DNA of 64,000 nt from Pedobacter sp. BS3. Lineage in GTDB: Bacteria; Bacteroidota; Bacteroidia; Sphingobacteriales; Sphingobacteriaceae. The stretch is taken from NCBI RefSeq assembly GCF_008274585.1, contig NZ_VTRT01000001.1, forward strand, positions 124,001 to 188,000. Direction: 5' to 3'. How positions within the stretch are numbered: the stretch's first letter is position 1; each line of letters begins with the position of its first letter. The notes beneath the pieces are model-generated. The model saw only the letters and a list, made by a program, of their open reading frames with translations, made no database searches and was not told the DNA's origin. Positions 54,929-63,712 of the stretch are shown here, one piece after another. The position numbers and the translations under genes were made by a program.

Positions 54929-57319
54929 ATGGCCGTAGCAACCTCAAACGGCACATTGTGCTACCATTGTGGCAACGAATGTGCAGATGATCATTACACG
55001 TTAGATAATAAAACATTTTGCTGTGCAGGCTGCCAGGGCGTGTACCAGATATTAGCCGAAAATAACCTGGGCAATTATTACTGCTATAACAGTAATCCGG
55101 GGCAGACCCTGAAACCGGGTAATACGCACTTTGAATACCTGGATGAACCCCGCGTGGCATCGCAGCTGGTTGATTATGCAGATAAGGAGATAACTGTGGT
55201 TACGTTTTACATCCCGGCAATACATTGCAGCTCCTGCATCTGGCTGCTGGAGCACCTGCATAAGCTGAACGCCTCGGTTGTGCACTCGCGGATAGATTTT
55301 CTGAAAAAGGAATTATCGGTTACGTTCCGTCACGAAGGGTTATCGTTACGGCAACTGGCCGAACTGCTGGTTTCAGTTGGATATGAGCCGCTTATCAGCC
55401 TGCAGGATGTGGTGAAAGAGAAAAAGGGATCTGTAAACCGGCAGCTGATCATGAAAATTGCGGTGGCCGGCTTTTGCATGGGCAACGTGATGTTGTTCAG
55501 CTTTCCTGAATACCTGGGACTTTCGGCAGTTGAGCAGCAATTTAAACAGCTGTTCAGCTGGCTTAACCTGGCTTTTGCCATACCGGTTACTTTTTATTGC
55601 GGTCGCGATTTTTTTGTTTCTGCCTGGGCGGGGCTTAAGAACCGGCTCATTAACCTGGATGTTCCGCTGGCGTTGATCATTGCCATATTATTTCTGCGCA
55701 CCGCTTTTGAAATTATTACGCAAACCGGGCCGGGCTTTACCGATACCCTGAGCGGATTGGTGTTTCTGCTGCTGATGGGCCGGTGGGTAAAGCAACGGAC
55801 GTATCAGCACCTGTCGTTTGAGCGTGATTACCGATCTTATTTCCCGGTGGCTGTTACCGTTATCCGGGATAATGAGGAAAAGCCTGTAGCAGTTAGTGAG
55901 CTTGCCGTAGGCGACCGGATACTTATCCGGAATAATGAGATTGTGCCTGCCGACAGTATCCTGATGAAAGGCGACGGCTTCCTGGATTTCAGCTTTGTAA
56001 CCGGCGAATCGATGCCGGTACAAAAAGTATTGGGAGAAATTATTTATGCCGGAGGCCGCCAAATGGGCGAAGCTGTGGAGATGGAAGTGGTTAAGCCGGT
56101 TTCGCAAAGTTACCTTACCCGGCTGTGGAATAACGAGGCCTTTAAAACGCCGGAAAATAAGATACGCAATTTTAACGATAGCATTGCCCGGTATTTCAGT
56201 GCGGTGGTGCTGGCACTGGCAGTTTGTGCAGCGCTTTACTGGATAAAAATGGACGACACGGGCAAAGCGTGGGCCGCTTTTACTGCTGTGCTTATTGTGG
56301 CCTGTCCCTGTGTGCTGGCGTTAAGCACGCCGTTTACACTTTCGGCTGTGCTTGGTGTATTTGACCGTCATAGGTTTTACCTGAAAAATACCGACATGGC
56401 AGAGCAGCTGGCCCGCATCAATACCCTAGTATTTGATAAAACCGGAACCATTACCTCGCCGGGATCGGCCGATCTTTCTTTCAGCGGTCATTTATCCGGC
56501 TATAACCAGGCGCTTATCGCATCGTTAATGCGAAATTCCATACATCCGCTTAGCCGCGAGATCATCCGCTGGCTGGGCAATTCTGCCAAAGGAGAAATAA
56601 CAGATTATCTTGAAACTCCCGGTAAGGGGATTTCGGGAATAGTTAACGGACACGAGGTGTTGATCGGAAGCGCATCGTTTGTTTGTCCCGTTCCATCCGA
56701 TACCATGGCCTCATCTGTAGTGCATGTTAAAATTGATAACGAATACCTGGGCTTTTTTAAGCTGAAACAGCAATTGCGCACGGGCTTAAAAGATGTGATA
56801 CCGGCCTTAGCCCGTAAAGTCTCCTTTCATGTAATATCCGGCGATAATAATAGCGACCGTCCTTTGCTGGCCAGGCTGTTTCCGGCAAGTACGCCGCTCA
56901 GCTTTATGCAAAGTCCGCAGGATAAGCTGGAATATATCCGGGGGCTTCAGGCAACAAAGCATAAGGTAATGATGCTTGGCGATGGTCTGAATGATGCCGG
57001 CGCCCTGAAGCAAAGCGATATGGGCGTTGCCGTAACGGATGATATCAACAATTTCAGCCCGGCCTGCGACGCCATTCTGGACGGGGCGGCCCTGCATAAG
57101 CTTCCGCAGTTTATTGCCCTGGCAAAAGATGCGGTAAAAACCATAAAAATGAGCTTTGTTATTGCCGGTTCGTATAACTTAATTGGGATTTATTTTGCCG
57201 TCCAGGGGGTGCTCTCGCCTCTTACGGCAGCGGTGCTTATGCCGCTCAGTACAGTAACTATCATCACGTTTACTACGCTGGCAACCCGCTTTCATGCCCG
57301 CAAAAACCGTTTACAATGA
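54929..57319 (+). CDS. ccoI: Cu+-type P1B ATPase for cbb3 oxidase assembly
   Basis: About 796 residues from ATG at 54929 (a TTG five codons upstream is also in frame). The N-terminus has Cys-rich LCYHCGNECADD and FCCAGCQGVYQIL, then an HMA-like region with AIHCSSCIWLLEHL. The transmembrane metal site is CPC in VACPCVLALSTPF, the phosphorylation motif is DKTGTIT, HP is in SIHPLSREI, and the hinge is GDGLNDAGAL. It exports copper to load the cbb3 oxidase. The gene overlaps ccoS by 4 bp. Confidence 0.93.
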   Translation: MAVATSNGTLCYHCGNECADDHYTLDNKTFCCAGCQGVYQILAENNLGNYYCYNSNPGQTLKPGNTHFEYLDEPRVASQLVDYADKEITVVTFYIPAIHCSSCIWLLEHLHKLNASVVHSRIDFLKKELSVTFRHEGLSLRQLAELLVSVGYEPLISLQDVVKEKKGSVNRQLIMKIAVAGFCMGNVMLFSFPEYLGLSAVEQQFKQLFSWLNLAFAIPVTFYCGRDFFVSAWAGLKNRLINLDVPLALIIAILFLRTAFEIITQTGPGFTDTLSGLVFLLLMGRWVKQRTYQHLSFERDYRSYFPVAVTVIRDNEEKPVAVSELAVGDRILIRNNEIVPADSILMKGDGFLDFSFVTGESMPVQKVLGEIIYAGGRQMGEAVEMEVVKPVSQSYLTRLWNNEAFKTPENKIRNFNDSIARYFSAVVLALAVCAALYWIKMDDTGKAWAAFTAVLIVACPCVLALSTPFTLSAVLGVFDRHRFYLKNTDMAEQLARINTLVFDKTGTITSPGSADLSFSGHLSGYNQALIASLMRNSIHPLSREIIRWLGNSAKGEITDYLETPGKGISGIVNGHEVLIGSASFVCPVPSDTMASSVVHVKIDNEYLGFFKLKQQLRTGLKDVIPALARKVSFHVISGDNNSDRPLLARLFPASTPLSFMQSPQDKLEYIRGLQATKHKVMMLGDGLNDAGALKQSDMGVAVTDDINNFSPACDAILDGAALHKLPQFIALAKDAVKTIKMSFVIAGSYNLIGIYFAVQGVLSPLTAAVLMPLSTVTIITFTTLATRFHARKNRLQ

Positions 57320-57483
57320 CCATAATCTATTTTCTTATCGGATGTAGCATTGTGATGGCGCTCATTTTCCTGGGCGCCTTTTTCTGGTCGCTTAAAAACG
57401 GGCAGCATGACGATATGCATACGCCCGCCATACGCATGTTGTTTGATGATGACAGCCCGGAAGATGAAGAGGATGAGGCATAA
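57316..57483 (+). CDS. ccoS: cbb3 oxidase maturation protein CcoS
   Basis: 55 residues, too short for routine gene calls. One N-terminal membrane helix (IIYFLIGCSIVMALIFLGAF) with FFWSLKNGQHDDM, then an acidic tail (DDDSPEDEEDEA), is the CcoS pattern. The ATG overlaps the ccoI stop (ATGA), showing translational coupling. CcoS is needed for cofactor insertion into the oxidase. Confidence 0.88.
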   Translation: MTIIYFLIGCSIVMALIFLGAFFWSLKNGQHDDMHTPAIRMLFDDDSPEDEEDEA

Positions 57484-57524
57484 TTATTAAACCGTTAAAA
57501 CGGTTTCTGCTCATAGCCATTCTC

Positions 57525-57558
57525 ATAGCCCACGGTTTAAACCGTGGGCTATAAAAAA
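57525..57558. terminator. 28-bp perfect palindrome followed by A-tract
   Basis: ATAGCCCACGGTTT (57525-57538) pairs with its complement up to 57552, with AAAAAAA after it; AAACCGTTAAAACGGTTT at 57489-57506 is a second hairpin. In the minus orientation the T-tract would be on the wrong side, so it may be a repeat family and not a strict terminator. The 235-bp gap to ccoNO has no gene. Confidence 0.45.
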
Positions 57559-57718
57559 ACAGCGTTTCATAATGGTTTTAACCATTTAAATAAATAGAAA
57601 TACATGGCATCTTCAAAAACGTGACGAAGATCATATATTTTGACCAATCGGCATCATGTCTCTGCCCACTGGCTACCGGTAATTTTACACCCATAAAATT
57701 TCAATTCAATCTTTCTTT

Positions 57719-59851
57719 ATGCAGCTTGAAAAATTTAACTACGACAACAAGATTGTACGCAATTTTGCCATCGCTACCATTGTATGGGGCATAGTTGGCA
57801 TGACCGTGGGCCTGTTGGTTGCCATGCAATTATTTAAACCGGCCATGAACATGGGCTCGCAGTATTCCACGTTTGGACGTATCAGGCCGCTGCACACCAA
57901 TGCGGTAATTTTTGCCTTTGTGGGTAATGCCATCTTTATGGGCGTTTATTATTCGTTGCAACGCCTGCTTAAAACCCGGATGTTTAGCGATGTGCTCAGT
58001 AAGATCCATTTCTGGGGGTGGCAGCTTATCATTGTAGCGGCGGCTATTACCCTGCCGTTGGGCTTAACTACATCGCACGAATATGCCGAGCTGGAATGGC
58101 CTATTGATATCGCCATTACGCTGATCTGGGTGATTTTTGGCATCAACATGTTCGGTACCATTATTAAGCGTCGCGAAAGGCACATGTATGTAGCCATCTG
58201 GTTTTACATTGCCACTTTTGTTACGGTAGCGGTGCTGCATATTGTTAACTCGTTCGAGCTGCCCATATCCTTTTTCAAAAGCTATTACCTGTATGCCGGC
58301 GTTCAGGACGCCCTGGTGCAGTGGTGGTACGGACATAACGCCGTGGCGTTTTTTCTCACCACGCCATATTTAGGCATGATGTACTATTTCCTGCCTAAAA
58401 TGGCTAACCGGCCGGTTTACTCCTATAAATTGAGCATCCTGCACTTCTGGTCGCTGATATTTATTTATATCTGGGCCGGGCCGCACCACTTGTTATATAC
58501 CTCGCTGCCCGGATGGGCGCAATCGCTGGGTGTGGTATTTTCCATCATGCTTATTGCACCGAGTTGGGGCGGTATGATCAACGGTTTGCTTACCTTACGC
58601 GGAGCATGGGATAAAGTGCGTGATAATCCCATACTGAAATTCATGGTAGTGGGTCTTACCGCTTATGGTATGGCCACTTTCGAAGGGCCGATGCTGTCGT
58701 TAAAACAGGTAAACGCCATTGCACACTTTACCGACTGGATCGTAGCTCACGTGCACGTGGGCGCCCTGGGCTGGAACGGCTTCCTGACGTTTGCCATTCT
58801 TTATTGGCTCATTCCCCGCATTTATCAAACCGAGCTGTTCTCCAAAAAGCTGGCGTCTTTCCATTTCTGGATAGGTACATTGGGAATTTTATTTTATGTA
58901 GTGCCGATGTACTGGTCGGGCTTTACACAAGGACTGATGCTGAAAGAGTTTACTCCCGAAGGCATATTGAAATACCCGGCATTCCTGGCCACTACGCTAC
59001 AAATTATCCCGATGCACGTGTTCAGGGCCATTGGCGGCAGCATGTACCTGGTTGGGGTTATCGTGATGACCTATAACCTGGTTAAAACCATGCAGGCAGG
59101 CCAGCTGCTGGCTAACGAACCTGCCGAGGCGATGGCTTTAGCGCCGGTGTTTGTACCCAACGCATCAGAAAAAACAACACACCGTGTATTGGAACGCCGG
59201 CCTATGCAATTTATGATCGTTTCGCTGATTGTTATCCTGATTGGTGGAATGGTTGAAATGATGCCTACGTTCATGATATCATCTAACGTAGCTACCATTG
59301 CCAGTGTAAAACCCTATACGCCACTGGAATTACAGGGACGAGATTTATATATCCGCGAAGGCTGCGTGAACTGCCACTCGCAAACGGTGCGTCCGTTCCG
59401 CTCAGAAACCGAGCGCTACGGTGAATACAGCAAGGCCGGCGAGTTTGTGTACGACCACCCGTTTTTATGGGGCTCAAAACGTACCGGGCCCGACCTGCAA
59501 CGTGTTGGAGGCAAATATTCTGATGCCTGGCATTTCAATCACCTGATGGATCCGACAACCATGTCGCCGGGAAGTATCATGCCTCCCTATCCCTGGCTGA
59601 TCGAGCAGAAGCTGGATACATCTACCACGGCAAGCAAAATTAACGCCATGCGTAAGCTGGGTGTTCCTTACAATGCCGGTTATGAAAAAACGGCTAACCA
59701 GGAGCTCAGCCAGCAGGCGGAAAAAATTGCCCAAAGCCTTGCGCACGATAATATCAAGGTTAAAAGCGACAGGGAGATTGTAGCCATCATTGCTTACCTG
59801 CAACGCCTGGGAACCGATATCAAGGCCAGTAAAACAGCAAATAATAATTAA
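57719..59851 (+). CDS. ccoNO: Fused cbb3 cytochrome oxidase subunits I and II (CcoN-CcoO)
   Basis: 710 residues. Residues about 1-470 are the heme-copper oxidase core CcoN, about 12 membrane helices with RPLHTNAVIFAFVGNAIF, YGHNAVAFFLTTPYLGMMYYFLPK and WIVAHVHVGALGWNGF (heme and CuB histidines). After a linker, about 530-710 are the CcoO cytochrome c domain: CVNCHSQTVRPFRSETERYGEYS, GPDLQRVGGKYSD, and PGSIMPPYPWL. Fusion of CcoN and CcoO is common in Bacteroidota. It reduces O2 to water with proton pumping at low oxygen. Confidence 0.95.
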   Translation: MQLEKFNYDNKIVRNFAIATIVWGIVGMTVGLLVAMQLFKPAMNMGSQYSTFGRIRPLHTNAVIFAFVGNAIFMGVYYSLQRLLKTRMFSDVLSKIHFWGWQLIIVAAAITLPLGLTTSHEYAELEWPIDIAITLIWVIFGINMFGTIIKRRERHMYVAIWFYIATFVTVAVLHIVNSFELPISFFKSYYLYAGVQDALVQWWYGHNAVAFFLTTPYLGMMYYFLPKMANRPVYSYKLSILHFWSLIFIYIWAGPHHLLYTSLPGWAQSLGVVFSIMLIAPSWGGMINGLLTLRGAWDKVRDNPILKFMVVGLTAYGMATFEGPMLSLKQVNAIAHFTDWIVAHVHVGALGWNGFLTFAILYWLIPRIYQTELFSKKLASFHFWIGTLGILFYVVPMYWSGFTQGLMLKEFTPEGILKYPAFLATTLQIIPMHVFRAIGGSMYLVGVIVMTYNLVKTMQAGQLLANEPAEAMALAPVFVPNASEKTTHRVLERRPMQFMIVSLIVILIGGMVEMMPTFMISSNVATIASVKPYTPLELQGRDLYIREGCVNCHSQTVRPFRSETERYGEYSKAGEFVYDHPFLWGSKRTGPDLQRVGGKYSDAWHFNHLMDPTTMSPGSIMPPYPWLIEQKLDTSTTASKINAMRKLGVPYNAGYEKTANQELSQQAEKIAQSLAHDNIKVKSDREIVAIIAYLQRLGTDIKASKTANNN

Positions 59852-59877
59852 AAACGGTAAAAATTAATCGTTCAACC

Positions 59878-60048
59878 ATGTTTAAACAATTTATTGATAA
59901 AGTTTCGGGAGGTGAGTGGTATCTCATTACGTCCCTGTGGATATTCCTGGTATTCTTCATTATTGTGGGTATCATGCTCATCAGGAGCAATAAAAACCAT
60001 ATTGCGTACATGAGCAGGCTTCCGTTAACCGACGAAAAAAACGACTGA
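59878..60048 (+). CDS. CcoQ-like small membrane subunit of cbb3 oxidase
   Basis: 56 residues, below usual gene-call length. One hydrophobic helix (ITSLWIFLVFFIIVGIMLI) follows a short amphipathic start (MFKQFIDKVSGGEWYL); the tail is YMSRLPLTDEKND. It sits between ccoNO (26 bp) and ccoP (1 bp), the place of CcoQ. Family identity is by position and shape only. Confidence 0.75.
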   Translation: MFKQFIDKVSGGEWYLITSLWIFLVFFIIVGIMLIRSNKNHIAYMSRLPLTDEKND

Positions 60049-60049
60049 T

Positions 60050-60943
60050 ATGAAACCGTTAAGATTTTTTGCTATACTGCTACCGGCTGTCAGCACAGTA
60101 TCAGCCTTTGCACAGGACGCCGCAGCACCAGCTACACCGGACGCTTCTTCGAATATTCCTTATTCACAAATTACGTTTGTAGCCTTTATTCTGGCTATCC
60201 TGATCTTGCTGATAGCTATCCTGGTGCTGCTGCGGGCCATCAAGATACTTTCCAAAGAATTACTCAATCCTACACCACTCCCGGCTCCGGTTTCCGAAGA
60301 AATGGTAGAATGGTCTGCATGGGCCAAAAAGAAAAAAAACAAGCCGGGTATTATGAGTAAGATACTGGGTTTACGGCCACTGTCGGAGGAAAAGGAGCTC
60401 CTCATGGAACACGAGTTCGACGGCATTACCGAGCTGGATAACCCTACGCCACGCTGGTTTATGTGGCTGTTCTATGCTACTATTTTCTTTGGCGTGGCTT
60501 ACCTGTTTAACTATCACATACTGGGTTGGGGCAAATTGCAGGACGAAGAATACGTGGCCGAAATGCAGAAGGCCGAAAAAGACAAAGCGGCGCACCTGAC
60601 ACAGTCGGCAGATAATGTAGATGAAAATACGGTAAAAGAAAATACCGATGCTGCGGTTATATCAGCAGGCGAGGCCATTTTCAAACAGAATTGTGTGGCC
60701 TGCCACGGCGATAAAGGCCAGGGAATTGTGGGCCCTAACCTAACCGATGAATACTGGCTGCATGGCGGAAAGATCAATAACATCTTTAAAACCATTAAAT
60801 ACGGCATCCCCGAAAAGGGTATGATATCCTGGGAAAAAACACTGACCGCTAAACAGATCTCTGATGTGGCCAACTACATTAAATCACTTAAAGGCACAAA
60901 TCCGCCAAACCCGAAAGCGCCCCAGGGCGATAAGGAAGGGTAG
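60050..60943 (+). CDS. ccoP: cbb3 oxidase subunit III, cytochrome c (CcoP)
   Basis: 297 residues. Signal-like N-terminus (ending SAFAQ), a membrane helix at about 40-68 (FVAFILAILILLIAILVLL), a second near 135-155 (WFMWLFYATIFFGVAYLF) with the CcoP-typical ELDNPTPRWF before it. One cytochrome c domain has the heme site CVACHGDKGQG and methionine in EKGMISWEKTL. Only one CxxCH is present, where many proteobacterial CcoP have two. It feeds electrons to CcoO. Confidence 0.93.
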   Translation: MKPLRFFAILLPAVSTVSAFAQDAAAPATPDASSNIPYSQITFVAFILAILILLIAILVLLRAIKILSKELLNPTPLPAPVSEEMVEWSAWAKKKKNKPGIMSKILGLRPLSEEKELLMEHEFDGITELDNPTPRWFMWLFYATIFFGVAYLFNYHILGWGKLQDEEYVAEMQKAEKDKAAHLTQSADNVDENTVKENTDAAVISAGEAIFKQNCVACHGDKGQGIVGPNLTDEYWLHGGKINNIFKTIKYGIPEKGMISWEKTLTAKQISDVANYIKSLKGTNPPNPKAPQGDKEG

Positions 60944-61249
60944 GAAGGTTGTAGGTTTTACGCGGTACGTAGTTTATAGTCCGGAAGTCAGAGAAGTCCG
61001 GAAGCAGCAAGAACATAGAAGCAAGCAACAAGACATAGAACACAGTCTTACTCCCCTCTCTTTCGGAGAGGGGTTGGGGGTGAGGCCAGGCAAGAAATCT
61101 GCTTGCGCTCGTTTGTAAAACGAGTGCATAAATATCCGGCGTTTGTAACGCCGTAATTGCAGCGATTTTACAAGTGAGAACGTAGTCCAGAACGAATAAC
61201 AATTTAGCAATCTCTTGTCACAATACTCATTACGCAATACTCAACATAC
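60944..61249. repeat. Repeat-containing spacer between ccoP and ccoG
   Basis: 306 bp without a gene. Hairpins are CCCCTCTC/GAGAGGGG (61053-61073), GCGCTCGTTT/AAACGAGTGC (61105-61127) and CGGCGTT/AACGCCG (61137-61153). Low-complexity text with AAGCAAGAACATAGAAGCAAG-like runs (about 61000-61040) is mirrored in reverse complement near 63930-63960. Confidence 0.55.
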
Positions 61250-62599
61250 ATGCAAGAATCAAAAGGTCGGGAATGGATTTATCCTAAGCTGGTTAAAGGT
61301 AAGCTTTACCGTTACCGGGATGCATTAAGCTGGTCGTTATTATTCCTGCTTTTTGCCGGGCCTTTTATTAAAGTAAACGGCGAGCAATTGCTTTTGCTGG
61401 ATGTGTTGAATGCCAAATTTGTATTTGCCGGACTGGTGTTTCAGCCGCAGGATTTTTACCTCTTTGTGCTGGCCATGCTCATCTTTATCGTGTTCATTGT
61501 GCTGTTCACAGCCGTCTTCGGACGGGTCTGGTGCGGCTGGGCATGTCCGCAAACCATTTTCATGGAAATGGTATTCCGTAAAATAGAACGATGGATCGAG
61601 GGCGACGCCGTTCGGCAGAAAAAGCTCGATCAGTCGCCGTTAACTGTCGAAAAGATCCTGAAAAAAGGAGCCAAGCATACTATATTTCTACTGATATCGT
61701 TCCTGATCGCCAACATTTTTCTGGCCTATATTATCGGCTCTGATGCCTTGCTGACCATTATCCGTGAGCCGGTAAGCCAGCACCTGGCGGGATTTATCGC
61801 CATACTGATCTTCACCCTGGTGTTTTATGGTGTGTTCGCTTATGTTCGCGAAATAGTTTGTACAGTTATTTGTCCTTATGGCCGTTTGCAGGGTGTTTTG
61901 CTCGATAAAAAAAGCATGATCGTCGGGTACGATTACGGTCGTGGCGAGCCGAGGGGAAAATTCAGAAAGAACCAGGAAAACGTATATGGCGACTGTGTGG
62001 ATTGCGGTTTATGCGTGCAGGTTTGCCCTACCGGTATAGATATCCGCAACGGAACACAGCTGGAGTGCATCAACTGCACGCTTTGCATTGATGCCTGCGA
62101 TATGGTGATGGACAAATTGCAGCGTCCACGCCGTTTAATTGGCTTTAAATCGGAAGAAGAGATTGAAACCGGCAAACCGTTTAAGCTGGGCAAACGTATC
62201 TACGGCTACAGCGCTGTATTATTGGTATTGATCAGTGTACTGGCTTTTATGCTGATCCGGCGTACCGATATTGAAGCCACCGTGCTCAGGGCCGGCGGAA
62301 CGCTTTACCAGCTGCGTGATGATAAAACGGTAAGCAACCTGTACAATGCCGAGCTTATCAACAAAACCAATCATACTATTCGTTTTGATATTACGCCGGA
62401 AGAACCATCGGCTAAAATTGCGTACATCCGCAAAATAGATTCGGTACCGCAGGGCGGAAGCATCAAGCTTACTTTCTTTATTATTCAGCCACAGGCAAAT
62501 ATCGCTACCTATAAATCAACCGTAAGGTTAAATGTGGTTTCGGGCAACAAGGTGGTCGACCGTATTGAAACTGTTTTTATTGCACCTCCAAATCTTTAA
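61250..62599 (+). CDS. ccoG: Cytochrome c oxidase accessory protein CcoG (FixG/RdxA)
   Basis: 449 residues. Membrane helices in the first half with the conserved GRVWCGWACPQTIFMEMVFRKIE, and EIVCTVICPYGRLQGVL. Two [4Fe-4S] ferredoxin-type clusters are in CVDCGLCVQVCPTGIDI and CINCTLCIDACDMVM. A C-terminal immunoglobulin-like domain follows (about 340-449). CcoG reduces Cu(II) to Cu(I) for delivery to the oxidase. The gene is followed by ccoH after 4 bp. Confidence 0.94.
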   Translation: MQESKGREWIYPKLVKGKLYRYRDALSWSLLFLLFAGPFIKVNGEQLLLLDVLNAKFVFAGLVFQPQDFYLFVLAMLIFIVFIVLFTAVFGRVWCGWACPQTIFMEMVFRKIERWIEGDAVRQKKLDQSPLTVEKILKKGAKHTIFLLISFLIANIFLAYIIGSDALLTIIREPVSQHLAGFIAILIFTLVFYGVFAYVREIVCTVICPYGRLQGVLLDKKSMIVGYDYGRGEPRGKFRKNQENVYGDCVDCGLCVQVCPTGIDIRNGTQLECINCTLCIDACDMVMDKLQRPRRLIGFKSEEEIETGKPFKLGKRIYGYSAVLLVLISVLAFMLIRRTDIEATVLRAGGTLYQLRDDKTVSNLYNAELINKTNHTIRFDITPEEPSAKIAYIRKIDSVPQGGSIKLTFFIIQPQANIATYKSTVRLNVVSGNKVVDRIETVFIAPPNL

Positions 62600-62603
62600 A
62601 GCT

Positions 62604-63032
62604 ATGAGCTGGGGAACTAAAATAATTATCGGGATGGGCGTTTTCATGGCATTTATTGTTGCTATGGGGGCAAAAATGATATGGAGCTCAGGCAGCGACG
62701 GCCTGGTAGAACAAAATTATTATGAGCACGGACTCAAATATGATCAGGATTATATCCGGAAAAGTAATGCTGTCCGCGATTCGATAGTTCCCGATTTTTT
62801 TGCCGATAAATACGGCCTGACCATATCATTCAGGTTTCCTGTTCAGTATAAGCTGAATTGCCGTTACCTGGCTAATGCCAGATTTGACAGGGTCTTTGAG
62901 GGATATACCGATGAAGACGGCTGTATCATTATTCCACGCAAGAAACTAAAAAAGGGAATGTGGCTGTTCCGCCTGGAGTTTACGGTAAACAATATCCCTT
63001 ACCTGGTTGAACGTACAATGAAAATACCATGA
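62604..63032 (+). CDS. ccoH: FixH-family protein (CcoH)
   Basis: 142 residues from the ATG at 62604, which follows the ccoG stop directly; a longer frame reaching back into ccoG is not plausible. One N-terminal membrane helix (TKIIIGMGVFMAFIVAMGA), then a periplasmic domain with EQNYYEHGLKYDQDY and a C-terminal KKGMWLFRLEF. This is the FixH pattern, a factor for cbb3 assembly. It overlaps the next gene by 4 bp. Confidence 0.88.
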   Translation: MSWGTKIIIGMGVFMAFIVAMGAKMIWSSGSDGLVEQNYYEHGLKYDQDYIRKSNAVRDSIVPDFFADKYGLTISFRFPVQYKLNCRYLANARFDRVFEGYTDEDGCIIIPRKKLKKGMWLFRLEFTVNNIPYLVERTMKIP

Positions 63033-63712
63033 GCCTTTATGCACTCGCTTTTTTTACCGGCCTGTTCGGAAGCTTACACTGCATTGGCATGTGCGGTCCA
63101 CTGGCTTTAGCTATTCCTTCGTTTAAAAAAGGTTTCTGGCTGATCTGGGATAAGCTGCTTTATAATGGCGGACGTATTGCCGGTTATTCGGTGCTGGGCT
63201 TATTGGTCGGGTTAGCCGGAAGCAGGTTGTGGCTGTTGGGTATGCAATCGGGTTTAAGCATCGCAAGCGGTGTATTGATCGTTGCGGCTGCCTTATCGCA
63301 ACTGTTCAGCTTTAGCTGGATTAAGGCATCGTTTTCCTTAAAGCTGCTTCGCCCGTTCAACCGTTTGCTATCGTATGCAGTTAAACACCGGGCCGGGCAC
63401 TTTTTCATTGGTTTGCTGAACGGTTTTTTGCCCTGCGGGTTTGTGTATATCGCCCTGGCCGGAGCGTTAAGTGCCGCCACAATCAGCCAGTCTGTGGGAT
63501 ATATGGCCTGGTTTGGCGTAGGCACGCTTCCGCTGATGTTTATTGCCATGATTTCCGCCGGTTTTGTAACTCCGGCAATACGCGTCAGGCTGAATAAAAG
63601 CGTTCCTTACCTGCTGTTGCTGATGGGTTCCTGGTTTATTTTACGGGGCATGGAACTTAATATTCCGTATATCAGCCCGGTAATATCTACTGCTGCTGCT
63701 GAATGCAGATAA
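63029..63712 (+). CDS. TSUP/UreH-domain membrane protein of the cbb3 cluster
   Basis: 227 residues with about six hydrophobic segments. Metal-binding-type motif GLFGSLHCIGMCGPLALAIP in the first helix and GLLNGFLPCGFVYIALAGAL in the second half, the pattern of the UreH-type sulfite exporter-like family found with cbb3 genes, thought to help copper or heme supply. Start overlaps ccoH (ATGA), so it is translationally coupled. Confidence 0.85.
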   Translation: MSLYALAFFTGLFGSLHCIGMCGPLALAIPSFKKGFWLIWDKLLYNGGRIAGYSVLGLLVGLAGSRLWLLGMQSGLSIASGVLIVAAALSQLFSFSWIKASFSLKLLRPFNRLLSYAVKHRAGHFFIGLLNGFLPCGFVYIALAGALSAATISQSVGYMAWFGVGTLPLMFIAMISAGFVTPAIRVRLNKSVPYLLLLMGSWFILRGMELNIPYISPVISTAAAECR

